Shown here piece by piece: positions 52,400 to 61,137 of a stretch of DNA of 64,000 nt. The stretch is from the NCBI RefSeq assembly GCF_016522505.1, contig NZ_JAEHOH010000010.1, forward strand, positions 1 through 64,000, written 5' to 3'. The notes under the pieces are model-generated. The model saw only the letters and a list, made by a program, of their open reading frames with translations. It was not told where the DNA came from and made no database searches. Position 1 is the first letter of the stretch. Each line of letters begins with the position of its first letter. This stretch comes from Leucobacter chromiisoli (GTDB taxonomy: Bacteria > Actinomycetota > Actinomycetes > Actinomycetales > Microbacteriaceae). The position numbers were made by a program, and so were the translations under genes.

Positions 52400-53755
52400 A
52401 TGGGACGCACACACATCCGCGAATTCCACGACGACGACCTCGACGCGATCGTCAGGCTGTGGGAGGAGCTGAACACGCCCACCGAGCAGCAGGTCTACTC
52501 GCTCGCCGAGGTCATCGCGTCGTGCCGCGAGGATCACGCCGTCGTCGCCGTCAGGGACGAGCAGGTCGTCGCCGCGGCCGTCGGGCGGGCCGCTCACGCG
52601 CAGGGGTGGATCGTCTTCTTCGGGCTCTCCGAGGCCGCCCGTTCCGAGGAGAGCGTCTCGGCTCAGCTGCTCGACGCTCTCGAGCGGAAGATGGCCCCGC
52701 TCGGGCTCTCCACGCTCTCCGTGCTCATGCCCGAGGGAGGCGATCGCCTCGACGCCCTCACCACGAACGGCTTCCAGATGCGCCACCGACTGCGCTACCT
52801 CGAGCGGCAGATGCCCGTGCAGCGGCGCGAGCTCGATCTGCTGAAGGATGTGGGCGGCAGGATCCTGCCCCGTCACCTCTGGGAGAACGTGGCGGGCATG
52901 CGGCAGGAGAAGCAGCTGCTCGAGGAGCGGCTCGTGGCGCCGCTCGCGCAGCCCGACCTCGCCGACCGCTACGGCGTCGTGCCCCCGCGGGCGGTGATGC
53001 TGTTCGGCCCTCCCGGCACCGGCAAGACGACGTTCGCGAAGGCGGTCGCCTCGCGCCTCGACTGGCCGTTCGTCGAGGTCTTCCCCTCCCGTCTGGGCGA
53101 CGGCCCCGCCGGCATGGCGGCGTCGCTGCGGGGCATCTTCGAGCGGATCGGGCAGCTCGAGCACGCGGTGGTGTTCATCGACGAGGTGGAGGAGATTGCC
53201 TCCCAGCGTCGTGGAGATCCGCCGTCCCCGACGCAGGGCGTGACGAACGAGCTGCTGAAGCTCGTCGCGGACTTCCGCGACCGGGAGGGGCTGCTGCTCG
53301 TCTGCGCGACGAACTTCGTGCGCGCGCTCGACGCCGCCTTCCTGCGGCACGGACGCTTCGACTACGTGCTGCCGATCGGGCTGCCCGACGCCGAGGCGCG
53401 GCGCGCCATCTGGGGCCGCTACGTGCCGGGCGGGATCGCCGACGAGATCGATTTCGAGGTGCTGGTGGCGCGGAGCGAGGGCCTCACCCCCGCCGACATC
53501 GAGTACGCCGCGCGGCGGGCCTCCCAGGAGGCGCTGGCGAGGGCCCTGCGCTCGCGGGCGGGCGCGGACCGTTCGCGCGCCGGCGGCGCCGACGGTGCCG
53601 ACGAGACCGGGCGGGCCGCGGGTGCGCCGGGCGATACGGCGGCCGAACTCACGACCTCCGACTACCTCGCAGCGCTCGAGGTGACCCGGGCGACGGTCTC
53701 CGAGACCGACATCCACTCCTTCCTGGAAGACATCGACGCCCTCGCCCGGCTGTAG
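52400..53755 (+). CDS. GNAT domain fused to an AAA+ ATPase
   Basis: 451 residues. Residues 1-145 are a GNAT-like acyltransferase fold: THIREFHDDDLDAIVRLWEE, EVIASCREDHAVVAVRDEQVV, QLLDALERKMAPLGLSTLSVLMPEGGDRLDALTTNGF (no clear RxxGxG CoA loop). Residues 165-451 are an AAA+ ATPase of the FtsH/CDC48 type: Walker A FGPPGTGKTTFAKA (about 200-212), Walker B VVFIDEVEEIA (about 257-267), DAAFLRHGRFDYVLPIGLPD and a C-terminal helical lid (TPADIEYAARRASQEALARA). No protease domain. It could be a remodelling ATPase that recognises acetylated targets. Leaderless start. Confidence 0.8.
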   Translation: MGRTHIREFHDDDLDAIVRLWEELNTPTEQQVYSLAEVIASCREDHAVVAVRDEQVVAAAVGRAAHAQGWIVFFGLSEAARSEESVSAQLLDALERKMAPLGLSTLSVLMPEGGDRLDALTTNGFQMRHRLRYLERQMPVQRRELDLLKDVGGRILPRHLWENVAGMRQEKQLLEERLVAPLAQPDLADRYGVVPPRAVMLFGPPGTGKTTFAKAVASRLDWPFVEVFPSRLGDGPAGMAASLRGIFERIGQLEHAVVFIDEVEEIASQRRGDPPSPTQGVTNELLKLVADFRDREGLLLVCATNFVRALDAAFLRHGRFDYVLPIGLPDAEARRAIWGRYVPGGIADEIDFEVLVARSEGLTPADIEYAARRASQEALARALRSRAGADRSRAGGADGADETGRAAGAPGDTAAELTTSDYLAALEVTRATVSETDIHSFLEDIDALARL

Positions 53756-53779
53756 CCGAGCGAGGGCGCCTCTGCGCGC

Positions 53780-53902
53780 CGAGAGGTGGGGGGGGGGGGG
53801 GGGGGGGCGGGGGCCGCGCCCCGCGCGCCCACACCAGGCGCCCCGGGGGGGGGTCTATTGGGGCCCCCCCTCGCCACACCCCCCCCCAAACCCCACCTCT
53901 CG
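53780..53902. other. Poly-G/poly-C block inside inverted arms
   Basis: Arms CGAGAGGTGGGG (53780-53791) and CCCCACCTCTCG (53891-53902) enclose G and C homopolymer runs, including about 20 G from 53788. The block lies between convergent genes. Its composition is unlike any other DNA here. Probably an assembly or base-calling artefact at a strong hairpin (see findings). Confidence 0.7.
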
Positions 53903-53915
53903 AGGCCTCTGCGGT

Positions 53916-54034
53916 GCGTTCTCGTTACGCCTGCGCCGCCAGCCGCCCCTCGCTTCGCTCCGTGGGCTGCGGCCGTGTGCGGCACCGCAGGCTACGAGAA
54001 CGCTGGCGCGTTCTCGTTACGCCTGCGCCGCCAG
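53916..54034. repeat. 27-bp direct repeat duplicating the 3' end of ald
   Basis: The 27 bp at 54008-54034, which include the ald stop and last codons, are repeated exactly at 53916-53942. The copies are 92 bp apart. The intervening DNA contains an inverted partner (53986-54003) of the right copy. Confidence 0.85.
53986..54027. terminator. Hairpin overlapping the 3' end of ald
   Basis: Arms 53986-54003 and 54008-54027 pair over about 18 bp with a 2-nt bulge and a 4-nt loop. Placed at the junction of two convergent genes, it could terminate either. The ald stop lies inside the right arm. Confidence 0.55.
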
Positions 54035-55144
54035 CACATCCTCCACGGAGGAGTAGGCGAGCTCGGGGAACGCCTCGGCGACGCCCTTGAAGGTGAGCAC
54101 GCCGTCATGGGCGTTCAGGCCCTTCGCGAGCGACGCGTCATCGTTCAGCGCCTTGACCCAGCCCTTGTCGGCGAGAGCGACGACGTAGGGGAGCGTGGCG
54201 TTGGTGAGCGCCGCGGTCGAGGTCTCGGGCACGGCGCCGGGCATGTTCGCGACGCAGTAGTAGATCGAGTTGTGCACGGGGAACGTCGGGTCGTCGTGCG
54301 TGGTGGGCCGCGAGTTCTCGAAGCAGCCGCCCTGGTCGATGGCGATGTCGACGAGCACGGAGCCCGGCTTCATCTGCGCGACCATCTCGTCGGTCACGAG
54401 CTTCGGGGCCTTCTCGCCGGGGATCAGCACGGAGCCGATGACGAGGTCAGCGTCCTTGAGCGCCTCGGTGATGTTGTGCGCATTCGAGGTGCGGGTCTGG
54501 ATGCGGCCGCTGAACTCGTCCTCCAGCTGCTTCAGGCGGGGGATGGCGATGTCGATGATGGTGACCTCGGCGCCCATGCCGAACGCGATGCGCGCGGCCT
54601 GCTCGCCGGCCGCGCCGCCGCCGATCACGACGACCTTGCCGCGGCGGGTCGCGGTGACCCCGCCGAGCAGCACGCCGCGACCGCCGTTGGCCTTCATCAG
54701 GCTGTAGGCGCCGACCTGGGCCGAGAGGCGGCCCGCGACCTCGGACATGGGGGCGAGCAGCGGCAGCGCGCGGCTCGGCAGCTGCACGGTCTCGTAGGCG
54801 ATGGCGGTGGTGCCGGAGGAGAGCACCGCGTCGGTGCACTCGCGCGACGCCGCGAGGTGGAGGTAGGTGAACAGCACCTGGTCCCTGCGCATCTTGTCGT
54901 ACTCGGCGGCGATGGGCTCCTTGACCTTGAGGATCATGTCGGCCTGAGCCCAGACGTCGTCGGCGCCCTCGACGATCGTGGCACCGGCGGCGACGTAGGC
55001 CTCGTCGGTGATGGCCGAGCCCAGGCCGGCGCCGGCCTGGACGAGGACCTCGTGACCGCGGCGGCTGAGCTCGAAGACCCCGGCCTCCGTGATGGCGACA
55101 CGGTTCTCGTTGTTCTTGATTTCGGTGGGAATGCCGACGCGCAT
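54017..55144 (-). CDS. ald: Alanine dehydrogenase
   Basis: 375 residues, normal length. Starts [22 protein letters not shown]; the Rossmann motif [24 protein letters not shown], the catalytic Lys/His region and [11 protein letters not shown], then [20 protein letters not shown]. Converts alanine to pyruvate and ammonia with NAD. Divergent from an Lrp-family gene, the usual ald/ald-regulator arrangement. Part of an alanine/amine nitrogen block. Confidence 0.95.
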   Translation of the reverse strand: MRVGIPTEIKNNENRVAITEAGVFELSRRGHEVLVQAGAGLGSAITDEAYVAAGATIVEGADDVWAQADMILKVKEPIAAEYDKMRRDQVLFTYLHLAASRECTDAVLSSGTTAIAYETVQLPSRALPLLAPMSEVAGRLSAQVGAYSLMKANGGRGVLLGGVTATRRGKVVVIGGGAAGEQAARIAFGMGAEVTIIDIAIPRLKQLEDEFSGRIQTRTSNAHNITEALKDADLVIGSVLIPGEKAPKLVTDEMVAQMKPGSVLVDIAIDQGGCFENSRPTTHDDPTFPVHNSIYYCVANMPGAVPETSTAALTNATLPYVVALADKGWVKALNDDASLAKGLNAHDGVLTFKGVAEAFPELAYSSVEDVLAAQA

Positions 55145-55253
55145 GATGTGCTCCGTAATGACTGCTCGGAATGTTCTGATGGCCCTGCTCGCCGAAGCGT
55201 TCCGACGCGCTGTTCGGCGCCGGGAGCTTGCGGGATACGTATCGATTGTGCAG

Positions 55254-55259
55254 TATATT
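55254..55259 (+). promoter_or_regulatory. -10 box TATATT for the Lrp gene
   Basis: TATATT 68 nt before ATG 55327, in the 182-bp ald/Lrp divergent region. AT-rich compared with most of the window. Related short motifs (TTCGGGATC, TTCGGGAATC) follow and may be Lrp contact sites. Confidence 0.45.
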
Positions 55260-55326
55260 CGGGATCAGTAGTAAATCGGTGAATTCTCTTCGGGAATCGA
55301 GGGGATTGGCTGGAAATGATGTGCAA

Positions 55327-55827
55327 ATGGGATCGGGTGTGGCTGAGTCGTCGAAGAATCTGCAGCAGGAAACGGAACTGGACGAGGTCGATCGGAAGAT
55401 TATCGCGGAACTGCAGACCAACGGGAGGATCACGAACGCGGAGCTCGCGGAGCGCGTCGGCGTGGCCGCATCGACCTGCATCGCGCGAGTCCGCAGCCTC
55501 GTGTCGCGACGGGTGATCACCGGCTTCACCGCGAGCGTCGACCCCAGGGCCATGGGTCTCGGGCTGCAGGTGCTCGTGAGCGTCACCGTGCGCTCGGGGG
55601 CGAGGCAGCGGATCCGGGAGCTGAGCGAGGAGATCGCCGCTCTCCCCGAGGTGATGCAGCTGTTCTTCCTCGGCGGCGACGAGGACTTCATCATCCACCT
55701 CGCGGCGCGCGACGCGGATCACGTGCGCGACTTCGTCATCGAGCATCTGTCGGCCCACCCCGCGGTCTCGTCGACCCGCACGAGCATCGTGTTCAGCCAC
55801 TTCCAGAACCCGGTGCGCTCCGAATAG
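55327..55827 (+). CDS. Lrp/AsnC-family regulator
   Basis: 166 residues from ATG at 55327. HTH (ELDEVDRKIIAELQTNGRIT, NAELAERVGVAASTCIARVRSL) and the ligand-binding RAM domain (VMQLFFLGGDEDFIIHLAARD). Divergent from ald, so the probable regulator of alanine catabolism, as is common. In-frame starts upstream (55228) and at GTG 55339 cannot be excluded; none has a clean ribosome site. Followed by the second poly-G/C block and a convergent gene. Confidence 0.9.
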   Translation: MGSGVAESSKNLQQETELDEVDRKIIAELQTNGRITNAELAERVGVAASTCIARVRSLVSRRVITGFTASVDPRAMGLGLQVLVSVTVRSGARQRIRELSEEIAALPEVMQLFFLGGDEDFIIHLAARDADHVRDFVIEHLSAHPAVSSTRTSIVFSHFQNPVRSE

Positions 55828-55843
55828 GAACCGGATTCGGATG

Positions 55844-55963
55844 CAGACGCAGCGGGGGGGGCGGGGGGGAGGAAAAACCCCCCCCCCCCCGGGGTCCCGG
55901 TTGGGGGTCCCCCGCGGGGGGGGGGGGGGGGGCCCCCCCCCCCCCCCCCCCCCGCTGCGTCTG
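55844..55963. other. Poly-G/poly-C block inside inverted arms, second copy
   Basis: CAGACGCAGCGGG (55844-55856) and CCCGCTGCGTCTG (55951-55963) enclose G and C homopolymers of 10-25 bases. It lies between the convergent Lrp and succinate-semialdehyde dehydrogenase genes. Same type as 53780-53902 and likely an artefact. Confidence 0.7.
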
Positions 55964-55968
55964 GCGCG

Positions 55969-57345
55969 TTACTTCGCGACGAAGTACAGGCGCTTGTTCG
56001 CGAACTCACCGATGCCGACGGGGCCCATCTCGCGGCCGAAGCCGGAGCGCTTCACGCCGCCGAAGGGCATCTCGGCCGCTTCCGCGGCGATGGTGTTCAC
56101 GTGGGTCATCCCCGTCTCGAGGCGCGAGGCGACCTTGGCGGCGCGAGCCTCGTCGGTGGAGAAGACCGAGCCGCCGAGTCCGAGCTCGCAGTCGTTCGCC
56201 AACTCCAGCGCCTCCTCGTCGCTCGAGACCTTGTAGACGGTGGCGACGGGGCCGAAGATCTCCTCGCGGTACGACTCCGAGTCGCGGGGCACACCGGTCA
56301 GCACGGCGGGCGAGAAGTGCGCGCCGGGGCCGTCCGCGAGCACGCCGCCGGCCTCGAGGGTCGCCCCCTCGGAGACGGCCTTCTGCACCTGGGCGTTGAC
56401 GGTCTCGGCCGCGGTGCGGGTCGAGAGCGGCACGAAGGCGCCGTCCGCCAGATCGAGCTGGTCGCCCGGCACGAGGCCCTCGGCGAGCTTCTTCAGCTCG
56501 GCCACGAACTCGTCGTAGATGTCGTCCATCACGATCAGGCGCTTGTTCGAGTTGCACACCTGGCCGCCGTTGTAGACGCGGAAGGCCCACGCCTCCTTGG
56601 CGACCGCCGCCACGTCGTCGGCGTCGAGCACGACCATGGGGTCGATGCCGCCGAGCTCGAGCACGCACTTCTTCAGATGGCGCCCCGCCTGCTCGCCGAT
56701 GATCGCGCCTGCGCGCTCCGAGCCGGTGAGCGAGACGCCCTGGACACGGGGGTCGGCGATGATCGTGGCGATCTGGTCGTGCGAGGCGAAGACGTTCTGA
56801 TAGCCGCCGACCGGAACGCCGGCCTCCTCGAAAATCTCCTGCATCGTGAGCGAGGAGCGCGCGCAGATGTCGGCGTGCTTGAGCAGGATCGTGTTGCCGA
56901 GCACCAGGTTCGGGGCCGCGAAGCGGGCGACCTGGTAGTAGGGGAAGTTCCACGGCATCACGCCGAGCAGCACGCCGACGGGGCGGTGCTCGATGTACGC
57001 CTTGCCGGGGATCGTGCTGGGGATCTCGTAGTCGGTGATCAGGCTGGGGCCGTGCACCGCGTAGTACTCGATGATGTCGCGCGCGAACTCGACCTCGTCG
57101 ATCGACTCGGCGATCGACTTGCCCATCTCGAGGGCGATGATGCGGGCGAGCTCGTCCTTGCGCTCCTCGAAGATCTCGGCGACCCGCTTCACGACCTGGG
57201 CGCGCTCGTAGACGCTCTTCTCCCGCCATTCGCGGTAGACGGAGTCGGCGCTCGAGATCGCCTGCTCGATCTGCTCGTCGGTGGCTGCCTCGAAGGTCTC
57301 GACGATCTCGCCGGTTGCGGGGTTCTGGACACGGTACTTCGACAT
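55969..57345 (-). CDS. gabD: NAD(P)-dependent succinate-semialdehyde dehydrogenase
   Basis: 458 residues. Aldehyde dehydrogenase motifs: PWNFPYYQVARFAAPNLVLGNTILLKH (cofactor-binding region), LTGSERAGA, the general-base LELGGIDP, catalytic Cys in NGGQVCNSNKR, EEIFGPVATVYKV and MPFGGVKRSGFGRE. Converts succinate semialdehyde to succinate at the end of GABA or putrescine breakdown. AAGGAG lies 4 nt before ATG. The GntR gene lies upstream on the same strand with a palindromic site between. Confidence 0.9.
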   Translation of the reverse strand: MSKYRVQNPATGEIVETFEAATDEQIEQAISSADSVYREWREKSVYERAQVVKRVAEIFEERKDELARIIALEMGKSIAESIDEVEFARDIIEYYAVHGPSLITDYEIPSTIPGKAYIEHRPVGVLLGVMPWNFPYYQVARFAAPNLVLGNTILLKHADICARSSLTMQEIFEEAGVPVGGYQNVFASHDQIATIIADPRVQGVSLTGSERAGAIIGEQAGRHLKKCVLELGGIDPMVVLDADDVAAVAKEAWAFRVYNGGQVCNSNKRLIVMDDIYDEFVAELKKLAEGLVPGDQLDLADGAFVPLSTRTAAETVNAQVQKAVSEGATLEAGGVLADGPGAHFSPAVLTGVPRDSESYREEIFGPVATVYKVSSDEEALELANDCELGLGGSVFSTDEARAAKVASRLETGMTHVNTIAAEAAEMPFGGVKRSGFGREMGPVGIGEFANKRLYFVAK

Positions 57346-57396
57346 GTTTCTCCTTGAAAGTTTCGGGTCGGCGCGAGGGTGCGCCCATTGCGACTG

Positions 57397-57407
57397 AACT
57401 GTCAGTT
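57397..57407. promoter_or_regulatory. Candidate GntR operator
   Basis: AACTGTCAGTT is a perfect palindrome, 52 nt upstream of the dehydrogenase start, in the gap between the dehydrogenase and the GntR gene. Confidence 0.4.
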
Positions 57408-57529
57408 TGGATTTCTGAAAGCTATCACTCCACTCGGTCGCGCACGAGAACCCGGCTCCGGGCGAGTATCCCGCGAGCCAGGCGTCATCGCCATACCAGA
57501 ACCGTACCGTCTTCGACTGATTTCGGCCC

Positions 57530-58315
57530 CTACCGGCTCGTCGACGGGAGCTGGCCCGCCGCGGCGCGGTCGATCCCGCCCGCCCCGCCCGTGCTGGGGC
57601 GACCCTTCTCCGCCATGAATTTGGCGATGCGTTCTGCGCTCGTGAGGATGTGCAGCGATATCCGCCGCTCGATCACTCTGCGATCACCGGTGCGCAATGC
57701 ATCCATGAGGGCGCTGTGGACGCGATGCTCTCGCTCGGGATCTGAGCGCCTGCGCTGGTCCTCCGCGAGCGCGATCGTGATCTGGGCGGCCGTCACGGGC
57801 CACAGTTTCGTCAGGAGGTAGTTCTCCGAAGCCTCCCAGATCCCCTGGTGGAACGCGAGGTGCGCGTCGTGCTGTACGACGGGGTCGGGATCGAAGGCCT
57901 CGATCTCGTACTGCCGCCAGCACCGCTCGACCCGCTCGAATCTCTCACCGGACTCGTCGGACAGGATGGCGTCGACCGCGACCATGTCGAGAGCGATCCT
58001 GCCCAGGGCGATGTCGTGAAAGGTTGCGGGGTGCAATGCCGAGACTTTGACACCGCGGTGGGGAGACCTCGTAACCAGGCCCTCATCGGCCAGCTCGTTA
58101 AGCGCCTCACGGACGGTGGGGCGGCTCACCTTGAGCGAGTCGGCGAGCTGGTGCTCGGTGAGCCGTTCTCCGGGTTGCAGAGACCCCGTGATGATCGACC
58201 GACGGATCTCTCTGCGGGCGGCGTCCTTCTTCGAGAGCGTCATGGAGGCGTTGACGGGCTCAAGCCTGCGGTCACCGGCCTGAAGCGGGGTGGCCTGGGC
58301 AGAAGTCTCTGACAT
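57530..58315 (-). CDS. GntR-family regulator, FadR/FCD type
   Basis: 261 residues. N-terminal winged helix (GSLQPGERLTEHQLADSLKV, SRPTVREALNELADEGLV) and the helical FCD domain (about 120-235: DPDPVVQHDAHLAFHQGIWE, RRVIERRISLHI) with the metal-binding His residues. FCD regulators control organic-acid or amino-acid breakdown. Upstream neighbour on the same strand of the succinate-semialdehyde dehydrogenase, so probably controls it. GAAAGG upstream of the ATG. Confidence 0.88.
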   Translation of the reverse strand: MSETSAQATPLQAGDRRLEPVNASMTLSKKDAARREIRRSIITGSLQPGERLTEHQLADSLKVSRPTVREALNELADEGLVTRSPHRGVKVSALHPATFHDIALGRIALDMVAVDAILSDESGERFERVERCWRQYEIEAFDPDPVVQHDAHLAFHQGIWEASENYLLTKLWPVTAAQITIALAEDQRRRSDPEREHRVHSALMDALRTGDRRVIERRISLHILTSAERIAKFMAEKGRPSTGGAGGIDRAAAGQLPSTSR

Positions 58316-58489
58316 TCCTGCTGCCTTTCTGACTCTGCGCCGAGGCTAGCAGAACTCCGACGCGGCGGGGGCGGGGCGACGCTCTGCATTGCGGGATCGC
58401 CCGGCGCCGCGTTCGCGGTGGTCACCATCGCGACCTCCTGCGACAATGAGGTTCGGATCCTGCTTTGGTGCGAGAAGGGAACGACCGGC

Positions 58490-59065
58490 ATGTCTCGAGC
58501 ACTGCTCATCGTCGACCTGCAGAACGACTTCACGGAGGGCGGCGCGCTCGGCGTCGCGGGCGGCTCGGCCGTCGTGGCGAGGGTCACCGAGCTGCTGCGC
58601 GAATCGCGGGATCGCTACGACCTCGTGGTGGCCTCGCGCGACTGGCACGACGCCGAGGGCGACAACGGCGGCCACTTCGCAGCGGAGGGCGCCGAACCCG
58701 ATTTCCGCGAGACCTGGCCGCGGCACTGCGTGCGGGGCACGGAGGGGGCCGACTACCACCCCGCGCTCGACATCGACCGCGTCGACGTGCACGTGCGCAA
58801 GGGGATGGGGCGGCCCGCCTACTCCGCCTTCGAGGGGGAGACGACGGACGGCCGGGCTCTCGCGGAGGTGCTCGCAGAGCACGGCGTCGACCGCATCGAC
58901 GTCGTCGGCATCGCGACGGACTACTGCGTGCGGGCATCCGCCCTCGACGCCGTCGAGGCCGGATGCGAGGCGCGGGTGCTCAGCGGCATGGTCGCGGGAG
59001 TCGCCCCGGAGAGCACTGTGGCCGCGCTCAAGGAGCTCGCATCCGCCGGCGTCGAGATCGCGTGA
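58490..59065 (+). CDS. pncA: Nicotinamidase / isochorismatase-family hydrolase
   Basis: 191 residues from ATG at 58490 with AAGGGA 9 nt before. Motifs: LLIVDLQNDFTEGGAL (Asp nucleophile-activating), ASRDWHDAEGDNGGHF (metal ligands Asp, His and a later His), VRKGMGRPAYSAFEG (Lys) and ATDYCVRASALDA (catalytic Cys). Deaminates nicotinamide to nicotinate for NAD recycling. Convergent with the antiporter gene. Confidence 0.9.
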   Translation: MSRALLIVDLQNDFTEGGALGVAGGSAVVARVTELLRESRDRYDLVVASRDWHDAEGDNGGHFAAEGAEPDFRETWPRHCVRGTEGADYHPALDIDRVDVHVRKGMGRPAYSAFEGETTDGRALAEVLAEHGVDRIDVVGIATDYCVRASALDAVEAGCEARVLSGMVAGVAPESTVAALKELASAGVEIA

Positions 59066-59096
59066 GTCGCCTGCGGGTTCAGTGCTCCGCCTGCGC

Positions 59097-60839
59097 TCAG
59101 TGCTCCGCGGGCGGGGTGAGTCGGGCCTCGTGCTCGTCGAGCGCGAGCTCGGCGAGGCGCAGGGTGGCCGAGCTGTAGCGGCCGATCGCGCGCTCCTCGA
59201 GCAGGGCCGCCCGCTGGGCGTCGAGCACCACCCGCGAGAGGCGCAGGTAGGCCTGCGCCGCGGTCTCGACGGCTTGCCCCTGCGGCGACCCGGTGTGCGG
59301 CAGCGAGAGCGCGATCGGCGCGAGCGAGTTCCGAGCCGTGGCGCGCACCCGCTCGACGATGGCGGGGGAGGGCTCGGGGTACGACCCGTCCTCCTGCTCC
59401 GCCGCGAGGGTCTCGTCGAGCGCCGCGGTTCCCTCCTCTACCAGGTCTTTGCTCAGGGCGATGAGCTCCCGCGCCGACGAGCTCGACTCCTGCCCGTCCG
59501 GCCACAGCCTGCGGATGACCATCGGCAGGGTCAGCCCGTGCAGCAGCAGCGTCGCCGCCGCGACGAGGAACGCGATCAGCACCACCTGGGCGCGGTAGGG
59601 CACTTCGACGGGAATCGACTGCGCGGCGGCGAGGGTGACCACACCGCGCATCCCGCTCCAGGAGAGGACCGCGCCGTCGCGCCATCCGAGGCGCCTCTCG
59701 CGCTCGTGGGCGAGATCGGCCTCGGAGCGCCGCTGCATGAGCGTGAGCTTCCGCAGCTGCCTCCTGCTGCGCTCCGATCCCGAGCCCTTCTCGCGCACGC
59801 GATCCGTCAGCCGGGTGAATCCCTCGGAGCGGGCCTCGTAGCGATCCAGGTCGCCCCGCATGGACCAGAGCAGCGGGACCAGGAAGACCGTGCGGCAGAG
59901 GATCAGGAGGACGACGAGGCCGAGCGCGATCAGGCCGACGTGCCGCAGCTGGAATCCGCTGTCGCCGACCTCGTCCACCAGGGCGTGCAGCTGCAGCCCC
60001 ATGACGAGGAACACGCCGTTCTCGATCGCGAACTGCACCGTGCGCCAGTTCAGCCGCTCGTTCATCCGCGCGGTCGCGCTGAATCTCCGCGCCGAGTGGT
60101 GCCCCGTGTAGAGGCCGGTGACGACGACCGCGAGCACCCCCGAGGCGCCGACCTCCTCCGCGGGGATGAATGCGACGAAGGGCACGATGAAGGAGACGAC
60201 GGTGTCGTAGACCGGGTTCCTCAGCTTCGAGCGCACCCAGACGGTGATGACGCCGATGAGGAACCCGATCGCGATCGCGGCGGTCACCGCGAAGGCGAAG
60301 GAACCCGCGGCGTCCCAGAACACGAAGCTGCCCGCCACCGCCGCGAGCGCGGTCTTCAGGAGCACGAGCGAGGTCGCGTCGTTGACCAGGCTCTCGCCCT
60401 CGAGGATCGACACCAGCCGCTCGGGCATGCCGAGCCGCTTGCCGATGGAGGTCGCCGCGACCGCGTCGGTGGGGCTGATCACGGCGCCGAGGGCGATGCC
60501 GACGGGCAGCGGGATCGCGGGCACGAGCAGGTGCAGCAGCACGCCGACGACGAGTGCCGAGATGATGACGAGCAGGACCGAGAGCCCGACCACCGGTTTG
60601 AGGTTGCGGCGGAAGTCGACGAGCGGCACGTTGACCGCCGCGGCGTAGAGCAGCGGGGGAAGGGCTCCGATGAGGATGATCTCGGGATCGATCACGACGC
60701 GGGGGACGAACGGCAGGTAGCCGATGCCGATGCCCACGACGACGAGGATGAGCGGCGCGGCGATCCCGATCCGGCCGGCGACGATGGCCGTTCCGACCAC
60801 CAGCACCACCGCCGCCACGGCGAGCAACCCGATTTCCAT
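59097..60839 (-). CDS. Na+/H+ antiporter, CPA1 (NhaP-like) family
   Basis: 580 residues with about 12 transmembrane helices. The ion-binding region holds GAVISPTDAVAATSIGKRLG and LVSILEGESLVNDATSLVLLK, and the arginine-containing SWSGMRGVVTLAAAQSIP is conserved in CPA1 members. A long C-terminal cytoplasmic tail of about 140 residues follows. Leaderless ATG after TAAGCT with a 6-nt gap. Expels sodium in exchange for protons. Confidence 0.92.
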   Translation of the reverse strand: MEIGLLAVAAVVLVVGTAIVAGRIGIAAPLILVVVGIGIGYLPFVPRVVIDPEIILIGALPPLLYAAAVNVPLVDFRRNLKPVVGLSVLLVIISALVVGVLLHLLVPAIPLPVGIALGAVISPTDAVAATSIGKRLGMPERLVSILEGESLVNDATSLVLLKTALAAVAGSFVFWDAAGSFAFAVTAAIAIGFLIGVITVWVRSKLRNPVYDTVVSFIVPFVAFIPAEEVGASGVLAVVVTGLYTGHHSARRFSATARMNERLNWRTVQFAIENGVFLVMGLQLHALVDEVGDSGFQLRHVGLIALGLVVLLILCRTVFLVPLLWSMRGDLDRYEARSEGFTRLTDRVREKGSGSERSRRQLRKLTLMQRRSEADLAHERERRLGWRDGAVLSWSGMRGVVTLAAAQSIPVEVPYRAQVVLIAFLVAAATLLLHGLTLPMVIRRLWPDGQESSSSARELIALSKDLVEEGTAALDETLAAEQEDGSYPEPSPAIVERVRATARNSLAPIALSLPHTGSPQGQAVETAAQAYLRLSRVVLDAQRAALLEERAIGRYSSATLRLAELALDEHEARLTPPAEH

Positions 60840-60845
60840 GTACTC

Positions 60846-60851
60846 AGCTTA
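60846..60851 (-). promoter_or_regulatory. -10 box TAAGCT for the antiporter gene
   Basis: TAAGCT on the minus strand, 6 nt before ATG at 60839. Confidence 0.5.
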
Positions 60852-61002
60852 GAGCCGCGTCTCGCAGGCGAGGGCCTCGGGACCGTGACCCGGGCGATAG
60901 CCGACCTGTCGGGGTGAAGATCGTCGAGGCGGATGCTCATCGGTCACCGATGCGGCATATGCGGGTCGATACCGCGCATCCGTGGCGACCGAGGGTTCGT
61001 AC

Positions 61003-61008
61003 TATCCT
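61003..61008 (+). promoter_or_regulatory. Candidate -10 box TATCCT for the ABC exporter
   Basis: TATCCT would give a leader of about 120 nt. A hairpin CGCCCGGG (61063-61070) with CCCGGGCG (61087-61094) sits in that leader upstream of the ribosome site. Confidence 0.4.
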
Positions 61009-61137
61009 GGGGGGCCTGCGCGGCTCGCCCAGGACCTCGCCCGAGAGGTGCACCGGGAGACTCGCCCGGGCTTCCCTGCGAGGTTCCCCGGGCGATTCCG
61101 CCGCGACGGGCGAACTTCTTCTCGGAGGCCATCTCAC

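Noticed and set aside
53788-53807. G-quadruplex or phase-variation tract
   Set aside because: Accompanied by C runs and identical layout at a second convergent junction, so an artefact is a simpler reading until reads are inspected.
53786-55282. Plus-strand frame covering ald
   Set aside because: It begins within the poly-G block and is antisense to alanine dehydrogenase.
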